A stretch of 5,298 bases of DNA from Spirochaetaceae bacterium (GTDB lineage: Bacteria > Spirochaetota > Spirochaetia > CADAEX01): NCBI GenBank assembly GCA_009778835.1, contig WRFK01000124.1, positions 1 through 5,298 of the forward strand. Reading direction: 5' to 3'. The position numbers were made by a program, and so were the translations under genes. The notes below the pieces were generated by a model. That model ran no database searches. It saw only the letters and a program-made list of their open reading frames with translations, and had not been told where the DNA came from. Shown in pieces: positions 1 through 5,298 of this stretch (position 1 is the stretch's first letter; every line of letters begins with the position of its first letter).

Positions 1-309
1 ATAATTTTTGGAAATATTTATACTCCAAGACTGATTGTTGAAGAAGGGGTAATTCTTCATGGTAATTGCACTATTAAAAGCAATTATGCAGAGAATGTCG
101 ATTTATTAAAAGATCCGGGAACTGCATCTGTTTCTAATGTTTCCAATGTTTCCAACAACAAGCCAGAGATCAAGACAGAGATTAAAAATGATGGGCAAAA
201 AATAGAAAATTCCGATTCTCCTGCTAAATCTTATTCTTCTGCGCCGTATGGAAAAGAATTGGATGAAAAAACTCTTAGCGAAAATATAACCAGAGGACCC
301 CTTTTATAA
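1..309 (+). CDS. Bactofilin, C-terminal part (5' end outside window)
   Basis: The open frame runs from base 1 to a TAA at 307-309 (102 residues), with no start codon in the window. The first 26 or so residues read IIFGNIYTPRLIVEEGVILH followed by GNCTIKS. This is the final turns of the bactofilin (DUF583) beta-helix, with its typical G-x-I-x-(A/T)-P-x-L/V-x-V/I-E-E-G-x-x-x-x-G rhythm. Bactofilins polymerise without nucleotide into membrane-associated filaments that act in cell shape and in positioning cell-wall enzymes. The remaining 75 or so residues are a hydrophilic, Ser/Asn/Lys/Glu-rich and probably disordered tail, which includes a VSN triplet repeat. The bactofilin core is usually flanked by such disordered tails, so the tail is normal in kind. 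A hairpin terminator follows directly. The family call rests on the short conserved end only. Confidence 0.8.
   Translation: MIFGNIYTPRLIVEEGVILHGNCTIKSNYAENVDLLKDPGTASVSNVSNVSNNKPEIKTEIKNDGQKIENSDSPAKSYSSAPYGKELDEKTLSENITRGPLL
130..156 (+). repeat. Three tandem 9-bp units encoding Val-Ser-Asn
   Basis: Three consecutive in-frame copies of GTTTC(T/C)AA(T/C) encode VSN-VSN-VSN in the disordered tail of the bactofilin. The copies differ only at third codon positions. The most likely origin is slippage or duplication in a region under weak constraint. Confidence 0.85.
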
Positions 310-310
310 A

Positions 311-340
311 AAAGCAGCTCTCTATTCTGCTGCTGTTTTA
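311..340 (+). terminator. Rho-independent terminator after the bactofilin gene
   Basis: AGCAGC (313-318) pairs with GCTGCT (329-334) around a 10-base loop, followed by GTTTTA. The hairpin starts four bases after the bactofilin stop codon, a typical terminator position. The stem is only six pairs and the T run is short and interrupted by a G, so read-through into the next gene is plausible. Confidence 0.65.
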
Positions 341-360
341 AATATTAAAAGTATTAATTT

Positions 361-870
361 ATGGAAAGAATTGATTCAGCTACAGGCAGCCCCAACTTAA
401 GAAATAATAGAGACAAAAAAATAGGGAAAAAATCCGGAAGTTTTTTAGGTTTTTTTAATGCAACACAAGCATCTGAAAATGTATCGGAAACAGATTTTTC
501 TTTTTATCTTTCTAATGCTGTCGATGAAAATGCCACTAAGGAATCTCTTCTTGATGATGTGCATTCTATTGGTGAAAAACTTGTTGAAAAACCTTTTGCT
601 TCAAATATCAAAGAATATAGACAGGCTGTAAAGCGGTTTATAGCTTATGTTGTAAAAAATGCTTATTCTATGGAAACTGAAACAGGGGAAAAAAGATATA
701 TAAAAAATGGCAATCCTTCTGTAAAGCAATTTTTATGGACAAATATTAAAGTTGTTGATGAAAAACTTGAAAAGTTGGCTATTTCCATACTGCAAAACCA
801 GAAAGGACAATTGACTATTCTTAAAAGAATTGAAGAAATAGAAGGTATTCTTGTAGATTTAATGAGATAG
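361..870 (+). CDS. yaaR: YaaR-family (DUF327) protein
   Basis: The gene encodes a 169-residue soluble protein. The C-terminal half (about residues 75-169) carries the DUF327/YaaR signature: a YRQAVKRFIAYVVKNAY stretch (86-102), then a helical region with VDEKLEKLA (132-140), and the closing RIEEIEGILVDLMR (156-169). The first 60 or so residues are polar, low in complexity and probably disordered. They make the protein somewhat longer than the 146 or so residues of B. subtilis YaaR. The molecular function of the family is unknown. In B. subtilis yaaR lies in the tmk-yaaQ-yaaR-holB-yaaT cluster, and here it directly precedes the yaaT/ricT orthologue 72 bases downstream. The ATG at 361 is the first start after an in-frame TAA (355-357), and the next in-frame ATG lies inside the conserved domain. 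No convincing Shine-Dalgarno sequence precedes it. Family call firm, function unknown. Confidence 0.85.
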   Translation: MERIDSATGSPNLRNNRDKKIGKKSGSFLGFFNATQASENVSETDFSFYLSNAVDENATKESLLDDVHSIGEKLVEKPFASNIKEYRQAVKRFIAYVVKNAYSMETETGEKRYIKNGNPSVKQFLWTNIKVVDEKLEKLAISILQNQKGQLTILKRIEEIEGILVDLMR

Positions 871-942
871 TGTGTATATTTGCTCAATATGGCAGAGAAT
901 ATATATGTTGGCAGTTAAAAACATAACAATTAGGTGATTTAA

Positions 943-1872
943 ATGAATGATGATATTATAGATGATGAAATATTAAAAGAAGATATTATTGAGGAAATGG
1001 GAGCAACAGATGAGTTGCCGCCAGATCTTCCTGAAAAACTTATAAAAGTTAAATTTGTCCATTCAAATGAGACAGAATTTTGTGAATACCCCAAAGAATT
1101 TAGTGTTTCTCACAAAGATCATGTAATTGCAACAGGCAAATACGGGAAAGATCTTGCAACAGTTCTTGGCGGGTATCTGCTAAGCTCTGAAAAGGAAAAA
1201 ATAAAAGGGATAAGATCTGTTCAGGCAATAACCAGAAAAGCAACCCCTGCAGATATAGAAAAATATAAACAAAATTCCGAAAAAGCAGCGGAAGCTTTCC
1301 GCATTTGCAAAGAAAAAATCCATAACCATAAACTTGATATGAAGCTCATTTCCGCCCATTATCTTCTGGAAGAACCAAAAGTTCTTTTCTTCTTCTCTGC
1401 TGATACCAGAGTTGATTTTAGAGAACTTGTAAAAGATCTGGTATCTGTATTCAGAATAAGAATAGAACTAAGGCAGATAGGGGTAAGAGACGAATCCCGT
1501 GTTATAGGGGGAATGGGGGTATGCGGCAGAGATTTTTGCTGCCATGGGCTTACAGATAAACTTACTCCTGTATCGATAAAAATGGCAAAAGATCAAAATC
1601 TTTCGCTTAATTCCATGAAAATATCTGGTCCATGCGGAAGGCTCTTGTGTTGCCTCTCTTATGAGTGTGAATTTTATCAGGATGAAAGGAAAAAAGTCCC
1701 TGCAGAAGGAAGCTCTGTTTTTTGTGGCCAGGTAGCATATAGGGTTATAGAGATAAATATCCTTACAAAAACCATAAAAATCGAAGGTCCGGATGCGAAT
1801 ATTATCAATGCAAATTTAAGCCAGTTGGCGTTTGATTCAGCAACAAATTCCTGGAAAATAACCCGTATTTGA
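943..1872 (+). CDS. ricT: RicT (YaaT), PSP1-domain Fe-S protein
   Basis: The gene encodes a 309-residue soluble protein of the PSP1 C-terminal-domain family. An acidic tail (about residues 1-30) precedes the conserved body (about 33-300). The diagnostic parts are VIGGMGVCGRDFCCHGL (187-203) and the stretch PVSIKMAKDQNLSLN (209-223), followed by KISGPCGRLLCCLSYE (226-241). Two cysteine clusters, C194/C199/C200 and C231/C236/C237, match those of RicT. In B. subtilis, RicT with RicA and RicF forms a [4Fe-4S]-containing complex that promotes RNase Y-dependent mRNA processing and affects competence, sporulation and biofilm formation. RicA and RicF are not in this window. The cluster-binding role here is inferred from the conserved cysteines. 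The ATG is preceded by AGGTGA at 932-937, five bases upstream. The gene probably shares a transcript with yaaR. No terminator is visible after the stop. Confidence 0.92.
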   Translation: MNDDIIDDEILKEDIIEEMGATDELPPDLPEKLIKVKFVHSNETEFCEYPKEFSVSHKDHVIATGKYGKDLATVLGGYLLSSEKEKIKGIRSVQAITRKATPADIEKYKQNSEKAAEAFRICKEKIHNHKLDMKLISAHYLLEEPKVLFFFSADTRVDFRELVKDLVSVFRIRIELRQIGVRDESRVIGGMGVCGRDFCCHGLTDKLTPVSIKMAKDQNLSLNSMKISGPCGRLLCCLSYECEFYQDERKKVPAEGSSVFCGQVAYRVIEINILTKTIKIEGPDANIINANLSQLAFDSATNSWKITRI

Positions 1873-1916
1873 TGCCCCAAATAGACTTGAAATTTATGCT
1901 TAAACTTTCAGCTACC

Positions 1917-1945
1917 TTGACACCTTAGGTCGATGTTATTATATT
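1917..1945 (+). promoter_or_regulatory. Sigma-70-type promoter for the zinc-ribbon gene
   Basis: A perfect -35 TTGACA (1917-1922) is followed after exactly 17 bases by TATATT (1940-1945), five of six matches to the -10 consensus. The predicted start near 1952 gives a leader of about 60 bases that contains the hairpin at 1976-1993. The spacer holds a short palindrome, ACCTTAGGT (1922-1930), which could be an operator but may be chance. It is the best promoter match I see in the window. Confidence 0.75.
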
Positions 1946-1975
1946 CATTGTTAAGCAATTTATATTATTTTTTAC

Positions 1976-1993
1976 CCACGGCGTTCACCGTGG
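1976..1993 (+). other. GC-rich hairpin in the 5' leader
   Basis: CCACGG (1976-1981) and CCGTGG (1988-1993) form a perfect six-pair stem, five of the pairs G-C, around the loop CGTTCA. It stands out in otherwise AT-rich sequence. It ends eight bases before the GGAGG ribosome binding site and has no T run after it, so it is not a standard intrinsic terminator. It could be a translational control element, an mRNA-stabilising structure or a protein-binding dyad. I do not recognise it as a known riboswitch. Confidence 0.6.
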
Positions 1994-2001
1994 CCTTGAT
2001 T

Positions 2002-2006
2002 GGAGG
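2002..2006 (+). promoter_or_regulatory. Ribosome binding site fixing the zinc-ribbon start
   Basis: GGAGG lies five bases before the ATG at 2012. An in-frame TTG at 2000 overlaps this motif and would give a protein four residues longer, but then the motif could not serve as its ribosome binding site. The ATG is therefore the better start. Confidence 0.85.
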
Positions 2007-2011
2007 AAAAA

Positions 2012-2182
2012 ATGGGACAGATAAGCAAGAATGCTCGTACATCATCTGCTACACATAAATTTCTTTGTCCTTGCGGAGGAGAAGTGAAAATGAAAACAAT
2101 TTTCTCGGCAGGCAAAAAAAAGAATTATGCTCAGTGCGAAAAATGTAAAAGAGAAGAAAGAAAACCAAGCGAATTTAAATAA
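2012..2182 (+). CDS. Small four-cysteine zinc-ribbon protein, function unknown
   Basis: The gene encodes a 56-residue basic protein that I do not recognise as a named family. It has two cysteine knuckles: C19-P-C21-G-G, and C42-E-K-C45-K about 20 residues later. This C-x-C...C-x2-C layout is a probable treble-clef or zinc-ribbon site binding one Zn2+. Lys and Arg dominate around and between the knuckles (KKK at 35-37, KCKREERK at 44-51), which suggests nucleic-acid or ribosome contact. The N-terminus (MGQISKNARTSSATHKF) is also basic and Ser/Thr-rich, and the C-terminus ends in SEFK. It is not bL33, bL36 or another zinc-ribbon ribosomal protein as I know them, although its position just upstream of rpsT fits a translation-related role. 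It has its own promoter and a strong ribosome binding site, so it is probably expressed. Coding is supported by signals and composition, function is open. Confidence 0.75.
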   Translation: MGQISKNARTSSATHKFLCPCGGEVKMKTIFSAGKKKNYAQCEKCKREERKPSEFK

Positions 2183-2190
2183 TAAAAGGG

Positions 2191-2205
2191 TGCAATAAAA
2201 TTGCA
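2191..2205 (+). other. Short AT-rich hairpin downstream of the zinc-ribbon gene
   Basis: TGCAAT (2191-2196) and ATTGCA (2200-2205) can pair around a three-base AAA loop, eight bases after the stop codon. The stem is weak and no T tract follows on the + strand. It may act as a 3'-end stabiliser or a poor terminator, or may be chance. Confidence 0.35.
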
Positions 2206-2217
2206 TATATAATCCTA

Positions 2218-2246
2218 TTGACTATAGATTTTTTATTTGATACGTT
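2218..2246 (+). promoter_or_regulatory. Promoter upstream of rpsT
   Basis: TTGACT (2218-2223, five of six) is followed after 17 bases by TACGTT (2241-2246). The -10 matches only three of six, but these are the strongly conserved first two and last positions. A TG at 2238-2239 gives an extended -10 element that would compensate. Transcription would start near 2253, leaving a leader of only about 25 bases before the rpsT start codon. Confidence 0.5.
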
Positions 2247-2265
2247 CAGAAATCTAACATAATTT

Positions 2266-2271
2266 AAGGAG
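2266..2271 (+). promoter_or_regulatory. Ribosome binding site for the TTG start of rpsT
   Basis: AAGGAG lies seven bases upstream of the TTG at 2279, which is ideal spacing. It supports TTG as the true start, because the protein from there aligns with full-length S20 and the next ATG lies well inside the gene. Confidence 0.85.
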
Positions 2272-2278
2272 TCGTCCA

Positions 2279-2542
2279 TTGGCTGAGAAAGGATCTGCAG
2301 CAAAAAGACATAGACAAAGTCTCAGAAGAAGAATGAGAAACAGAATGGCTGTAAGCGAAGTAAGAACAAGTGTAAAAAACTTTATGACCGCAGTTGATAC
2401 AAAAAATAAAGAAGAAGCGGAAAAAGCTTTCAGGCATGTTGTTAAAAAAATCGATACTGCTGCCGGAAAAGGTATTTTTCACAGAAATACAGTTGCAAGA
2501 AAAAAATCAAGACTTGCAAAAATGCTTAACAGGCTTGCATAA
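2279..2542 (+). CDS. rpsT: 30S ribosomal protein S20 (bS20)
   Basis: The gene encodes an 87-residue, highly basic, helical protein, the same length as E. coli S20. Family hallmarks are the N-terminal SAAKRHRQSLRRRMRN (residues 6-21), the central helix with VRTSVKNFMTAV (28-39), and the C-terminal KGIFHRNTVARKKSRLAK (64-81). S20 binds 16S rRNA early in small-subunit assembly, at the base of the body. The start is TTG, with a good Shine-Dalgarno sequence seven bases upstream. E. coli rpsT also starts with UUG, and S20 there represses its own translation. A similar control here is only inference. The gene has its own probable promoter and is followed by a 102-base gap to the HU gene without a clear terminator. 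Confidence 0.97.
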   Translation: MAEKGSAAKRHRQSLRRRMRNRMAVSEVRTSVKNFMTAVDTKNKEEAEKAFRHVVKKIDTAAGKGIFHRNTVARKKSRLAKMLNRLA

Positions 2543-2644
2543 TAACAAAAATTTGTAATTCACATTAAAAGCAATTTTACTTAGTTTCGCTAAAATAAAG
2601 AAGCATAATTATCCTCTATTAGCTTTTAAACATGGGTAAAAGAA

Positions 2645-2947
2645 ATGGTTGTTTCCAAACTTACAAAAGCTGAAATTATTGAAAATATCTATGAAAAGAC
2701 TGCTTTTAACAAAAAAGATATTCATATTATTATGGATGCTTTTTTAGAAGAAATCAAAGCAGCATTATTAAAAGATAAAATTGTAGAACTCAGAGGGTTT
2801 GGTACATTTGAGTTAAGAACTCGTAAAGGAAGAGAAAAAGCGCACAATCCAAAAACAGGAGAAATTGTAGCAGTTGGCTCTCATGGAGTGGTGGTGTTCA
2901 GACCGGGAAAGGAACTGAAAAGCAGTGTCTGGGACATTAGAAAATAA
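2645..2947 (+). CDS. hup: HU-family DNA-binding protein
   Basis: The gene encodes a 100-residue nucleoid-associated protein of the HU/IHF family. Residues 1-45 form the two-helix dimerisation part (LTKAEIIENIYEKT, then DIHIIMDAFLEEIKAALL). The family signature is GFGTFELRTRKGREKAHNPK (51-70), with P69 at the tip of the DNA-intercalating beta-arm and TGE after it. The end, VVFRPGKELKSSV (83-95), is the usual closing strand and helix. It acts as a dimer that bends DNA and compacts the nucleoid. It is about ten residues longer than E. coli HU. HU versus an IHF-like paralogue cannot be settled by eye, so the symbol is provisional. The ribosome binding site is weak (GGGTAAAAGAA before ATG). The last 23 bases overlap the start of lnt, which suggests cotranscription and translational coupling. 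Confidence 0.93.
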   Translation: MVVSKLTKAEIIENIYEKTAFNKKDIHIIMDAFLEEIKAALLKDKIVELRGFGTFELRTRKGREKAHNPKTGEIVAVGSHGVVVFRPGKELKSSVWDIRK

Positions 2948-4595
2948 AAAAAAGCAGCTTCAACAAAATAACTACCAAATAGAAAAGAAAGCGCCTCAAT
3001 CTTTGATCAACATGGCTCTTTTATTGCTTTCGGCAATAATGTTTTCTCTTTCTTTTCCATCATTTATAAATAGTACAGGATTTTCTTTTCTGGCATATTT
3101 TGCCCTTTTTCCTGCCTTTGCTGTTACATACAGAATGAAATGGATCGCTGCTCCGTTTTTTGGCCTTTTTTTGGGGCTGGTCTCCTATGCTATTTTTAAT
3201 TACTGGCTTTCAAGTTTTTTCCCTCTCACAATATTCATAGTTCCTCTTTTATATGCAACCTATTATTTTTTCCTTTTTCCTGTCTTAAAAATATCAGATA
3301 CATTATTTATACGTAAAAGCTACATAATTAATTCAATAATATGGGTTGGATATGAGTATTTAAGGACAAAAGGATTTTTAGGATATTCCTATGGAATAAT
3401 AGGCTATACCCAGTACCTTTTTCCCCCTCTTGTAAGAGTTTCCTCCTTAACAGGTATATGGGGTGTTTCTCTGCTGGTAATTTTCCCATCTGCTTTTTTA
3501 GGCTATGTATTCAAAGATGGATTTAAAGATTGGCTTGTTAAACTAAAAAAAACAGTAATCGAAGAAAAAATTGTATTGATAATATATGCTTTGATTTTTA
3601 TTGCAGCTTTATTTTACGGATCTATTAATACTGTTGATGTTTCAAAATTAAAAACATGGAAAGTCTCTTTGATCCAGCACAATATAGACCCCTGGCAAGG
3701 GGGATATGCAACTTACAGAGAATCTCTTACAAGACTTAAAAGGCTAAGCGAAAAAGCTGCTTTGGATTCTCCGGACATCATAATATGGTCAGAAACATCA
3801 TTTGTTCCTGCCATTGACTGGCATACAAAATACAGACCAGACCCCAAGATGTATGAACTGGTAAAAGAATTAAAAGATTTTCTTGCAACCCAAACTATTC
3901 CCTACCTTATTGGAAATGATGAAGGGGTGCTTATTACAGATGAAAAAGGTGAAAATAAAAGAATAGATTACAACGCAGCACTTCTTTTTGAACCAGGCGG
4001 CAAACATAAAGGAACATACAGAAAAACACATCTAGTCCCTTTTACAGAACATTTTCCATATAAGAAACAGGTCCCATTTTTATATAAACTTCTGGAAGAA
4101 GCAGATACCCACTTTTGGGAAAAAGGGAAAGAATACACTGTCTTTGAAATTGACTCCAATAATTCAGATATTAAAATAAAATTTTCAACACCAATCTGTT
4201 TTGAAGATACATTTGGCTATATATCAAGAGAATTTGTGCTAAATGGCGCGAATGTTATTGTTAATATAACAAATGATTCATGGTCTGGTTCAATTGCTGC
4301 AGAAGTTCAGCACATGATGCATGCTGTTTTTAGGGCAGCCGAAAACCAGCGCAGTGTTGTAAGAAGCACAAATGGCGGGATCACATGTATTATTGATCCC
4401 AATGGAAAAATAACAAGCAGGATCGACCCTTTTATAGAAAGCTTTTTAACAGGGGAGGTCCCTGTAAACAACAGTAATTTTACATTATATACAAAAATAG
4501 GCGATTTATTTGGAATAATATTTGTTATTTTATCAATATCTTTTATTTTACTAAAATTAGCTATTTTTTATAAGAAAATTATTACCAAACCCTAG
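2925..4595 (+). CDS. lnt: Apolipoprotein N-acyltransferase
   Basis: Lnt transfers an acyl chain from a phospholipid to the N-terminal cysteine of diacylated lipoproteins at the inner membrane, the last step of lipoprotein maturation after Lgt and Lsp. The product is 556 residues (E. coli 512). A Lys/Gln-rich cytoplasmic tail (1-27) precedes about seven hydrophobic segments (near 31-48, 52-68, 74-96, 98-121, 132-146, 174-196, 214-232). A periplasmic nitrilase-like domain (about 245-510) and a final membrane segment (about 526-548) follow. The catalytic triad is visible: E290 in IIIWSE, K367 in YRKTHLVPFTEHFP, and C425 in TPICFED. E375 and E427 also match conserved residues, and NITNDSWSG (447-455) is typical. 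The GTG at 2925 lies inside the HU gene with AAAGGA 11 bases upstream. A TTG at 3003 or ATG at 3012 is a possible later start that would remove most of the tail. All key residues are intact. Confidence 0.95.
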   Translation: MSGTLENKKKQLQQNNYQIEKKAPQSLINMALLLLSAIMFSLSFPSFINSTGFSFLAYFALFPAFAVTYRMKWIAAPFFGLFLGLVSYAIFNYWLSSFFPLTIFIVPLLYATYYFFLFPVLKISDTLFIRKSYIINSIIWVGYEYLRTKGFLGYSYGIIGYTQYLFPPLVRVSSLTGIWGVSLLVIFPSAFLGYVFKDGFKDWLVKLKKTVIEEKIVLIIYALIFIAALFYGSINTVDVSKLKTWKVSLIQHNIDPWQGGYATYRESLTRLKRLSEKAALDSPDIIIWSETSFVPAIDWHTKYRPDPKMYELVKELKDFLATQTIPYLIGNDEGVLITDEKGENKRIDYNAALLFEPGGKHKGTYRKTHLVPFTEHFPYKKQVPFLYKLLEEADTHFWEKGKEYTVFEIDSNNSDIKIKFSTPICFEDTFGYISREFVLNGANVIVNITNDSWSGSIAAEVQHMMHAVFRAAENQRSVVRSTNGGITCIIDPNGKITSRIDPFIESFLTGEVPVNNSNFTLYTKIGDLFGIIFVILSISFILLKLAIFYKKIITKP

Positions 4596-4614
4596 CCGCA
4601 GCTTTAATAATTTA

Positions 4615-4643
4615 TTGACAACTAATTCCAACTGTAAGAAAAT
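4615..4643 (+). promoter_or_regulatory. Probable promoter for the response regulator gene
   Basis: A perfect TTGACA (4615-4620) is followed after 17 bases by GAAAAT (4638-4643), four of six matches to TATAAT. The surrounding sequence is very AT-rich, so other -10 positions are possible. The element starts 20 bases after the lnt stop codon and no terminator is visible in between, so the downstream gene may be served both by read-through and by this promoter. Confidence 0.45.
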
Positions 4644-4697
4644 ATTTATAGGTAATGTTAGGCAAATTGTCCAACTATATCTAAGGCGGGTATACTT

Positions 4698-5298
4698 ATG
4701 AAAAAAAGAGTACTTGTGGCTGATGATGAAAGTGTAAATAGCGATTTTTTTGGAATAATGCTTAGTAATCTTAATTTTATTGTTGATAAAGCAGAAGATG
4801 GGGAAAAAGTATTAGAACTTATAAAAGAAAATAAACCTGATATAATTATTATCGATGATATGCTTCCTATTATGACAGGCTGGCAAGTAGTTAAAGCAAT
4901 AAAAAACGATGAATCTTACAGAAATTATGCGGATATACCCATAATTATGCTTTCAGATATGGCTGAACCACAGGCAATAGTCGAAGGATTTGACATTGGA
5001 GTCGATGATTACATAAAAAAACCATTTAGTTTTTCCATCGTATATGCAAGAATAAGAGCAGCGCTAAGAAACAGGGATCTTTTATATAAAAAAGCTCAGG
5101 GAGAAAGAGCTATTGCCCTTTTAAAATCATTAAGAGATACTGTTGTGTTTCTGGAAGATCATTTAATTACACCTTCTGAAAGGTTAAAATCAGCTATTGA
5201 CGAATTCAATAAAAATGATATTATAGATAAAGATAAATTTATTCCGCTATTTAATAATAATATAGATAAAATTGTTGCAGTAGTGTCGAGTATTTCTG
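4698..5298 (+). CDS. Response regulator with receiver domain, 3' end outside window
   Basis: The frame stays open for 200 residues to the window edge. Residues 1-125 are a complete CheY-like receiver: acidic pair D9/D10 (VLVADDE), phospho-acceptor D53 in IIIIDDMLPIMTG, the Ser/Thr switch as S86 in PIIMLSD, and K108-P109 in DDYIKKPF. Phosphorylation by a partner histidine kinase is expected, but no such kinase is in the window. The part from about 126 onwards is not a recognisable DNA-binding winged helix. It is predicted helical, with FLEDHLITPSERLKSAI (151-167) and DKFIPLFNNNIDKIVAVVSS (179-198). This loosely resembles the two helices of a histidine-kinase DHp domain, with H155 as a candidate phospho-histidine. 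A kinase ATPase domain or another output could follow beyond the edge. The ATG is preceded by AAGGCGGG (4683-4690), and a probable promoter lies upstream. Confidence 0.88.
   Translation, partial: MKKRVLVADDESVNSDFFGIMLSNLNFIVDKAEDGEKVLELIKENKPDIIIIDDMLPIMTGWQVVKAIKNDESYRNYADIPIIMLSDMAEPQAIVEGFDIGVDDYIKKPFSFSIVYARIRAALRNRDLLYKKAQGERAIALLKSLRDTVVFLEDHLITPSERLKSAIDEFNKNDIIDKDKFIPLFNNNIDKIVAVVSSIS

Noticed and set aside
663..887. Reverse-strand open frame of 74 codons
   Set aside because: It lies almost entirely inside yaaR on the other strand, is Ser/Ile/Phe-rich as expected for antisense of a Lys/Glu-rich gene, and matches no family I know.
880..907. Possible ricT promoter TTGCTC-16-TATATG
   Set aside because: Only half of the -35 matches, and the -10 sits in a simple TA run. 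Cotranscription with yaaR is the simpler reading.
1677..1880. Reverse-strand open frame of 67 codons
   Set aside because: It is antisense to the conserved end of ricT and shows no family features.
2264..2482. Reverse-strand open frame of 72 codons
   Set aside because: It is antisense to rpsT, and its Phe/Ser-rich composition is a mirror of the Lys-rich S20 codons.
2574..2596. Inverted repeat ATTTTA...TAAAAT between rpsT and the HU gene, considered as a terminator
   Set aside because: The stem is purely A-T with an 11-base loop and no T run follows, so chance in AT-rich DNA is the simpler explanation.
2581..2609. Possible HU promoter TTAGTT-17-CATAAT
   Set aside because: The -10 is good, but the -35 matches only two of six positions. 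AT-rich DNA gives such hits often.
2632..2673. 13-codon open frame (ATG at 2632) overlapping the HU start
   Set aside because: It could be an upstream regulatory frame, but it has no ribosome binding site and its length is expected by chance.
3968..4159. Reverse-strand open frame of 63 codons
   Set aside because: It lies within the catalytic domain of lnt and shows no independent coding signal.
4657..4675. Imperfect dyad GTTAGG...CCAAC upstream of the response regulator
   Set aside because: It needs a bulged base and an eight-base loop, and there is no second copy in the window, so it is too weak to call an operator.

Overview
The window looks like ordinary chromosomal DNA from a low-GC bacterium (roughly one third G+C by eye). 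Every gene is on the + strand. The gene content suggests a spirochaete, probably of the Treponema group: a bactofilin followed by a YaaR/DUF327 protein and a RicT (PSP1-domain) protein, then rpsT (ribosomal protein S20), an HU-family gene and lnt (apolipoprotein N-acyltransferase). From memory, both runs of neighbours occur in Treponema genomes. I could not run a search, so the taxonomic placement is inference. No phage, transposon, CRISPR array, rRNA or tRNA is visible.

Layout: 1-309 is the 3' end of a bactofilin gene, closed by a hairpin terminator (311-340). Next come yaaR (361-870) and ricT (943-1872), the same pair that flanks holB in Bacillus subtilis, here without holB between them. 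After a 139-base gap with a near-consensus sigma-70-type promoter (1917-1945) and a strong hairpin (1976-1993) lies a 56-residue four-cysteine zinc-ribbon protein of unknown function (2012-2182). A second promoter (2218-2246) precedes rpsT, which starts with TTG (2279-2542). An HU-family gene follows (2645-2947), and its last 23 bases overlap the GTG start of lnt (2925-4595). A probable promoter (4615-4643) precedes a response regulator that runs off the right edge (4698-5298). Its segment after the receiver domain looks like a two-helix DHp-type hairpin carrying a histidine.

Functional themes: the left part combines cell-shape cytoskeleton (bactofilin) with a RicT-type factor known elsewhere to act on RNA processing. 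The middle carries translation and nucleoid proteins (S20, HU). The right part carries lipoprotein maturation (Lnt) and a signalling protein. No new system is evident. The least explained items are the small zinc-ribbon protein with its own promoter and leader hairpin, and the response regulator with a possible cryptic histidine-kinase dimerisation region.
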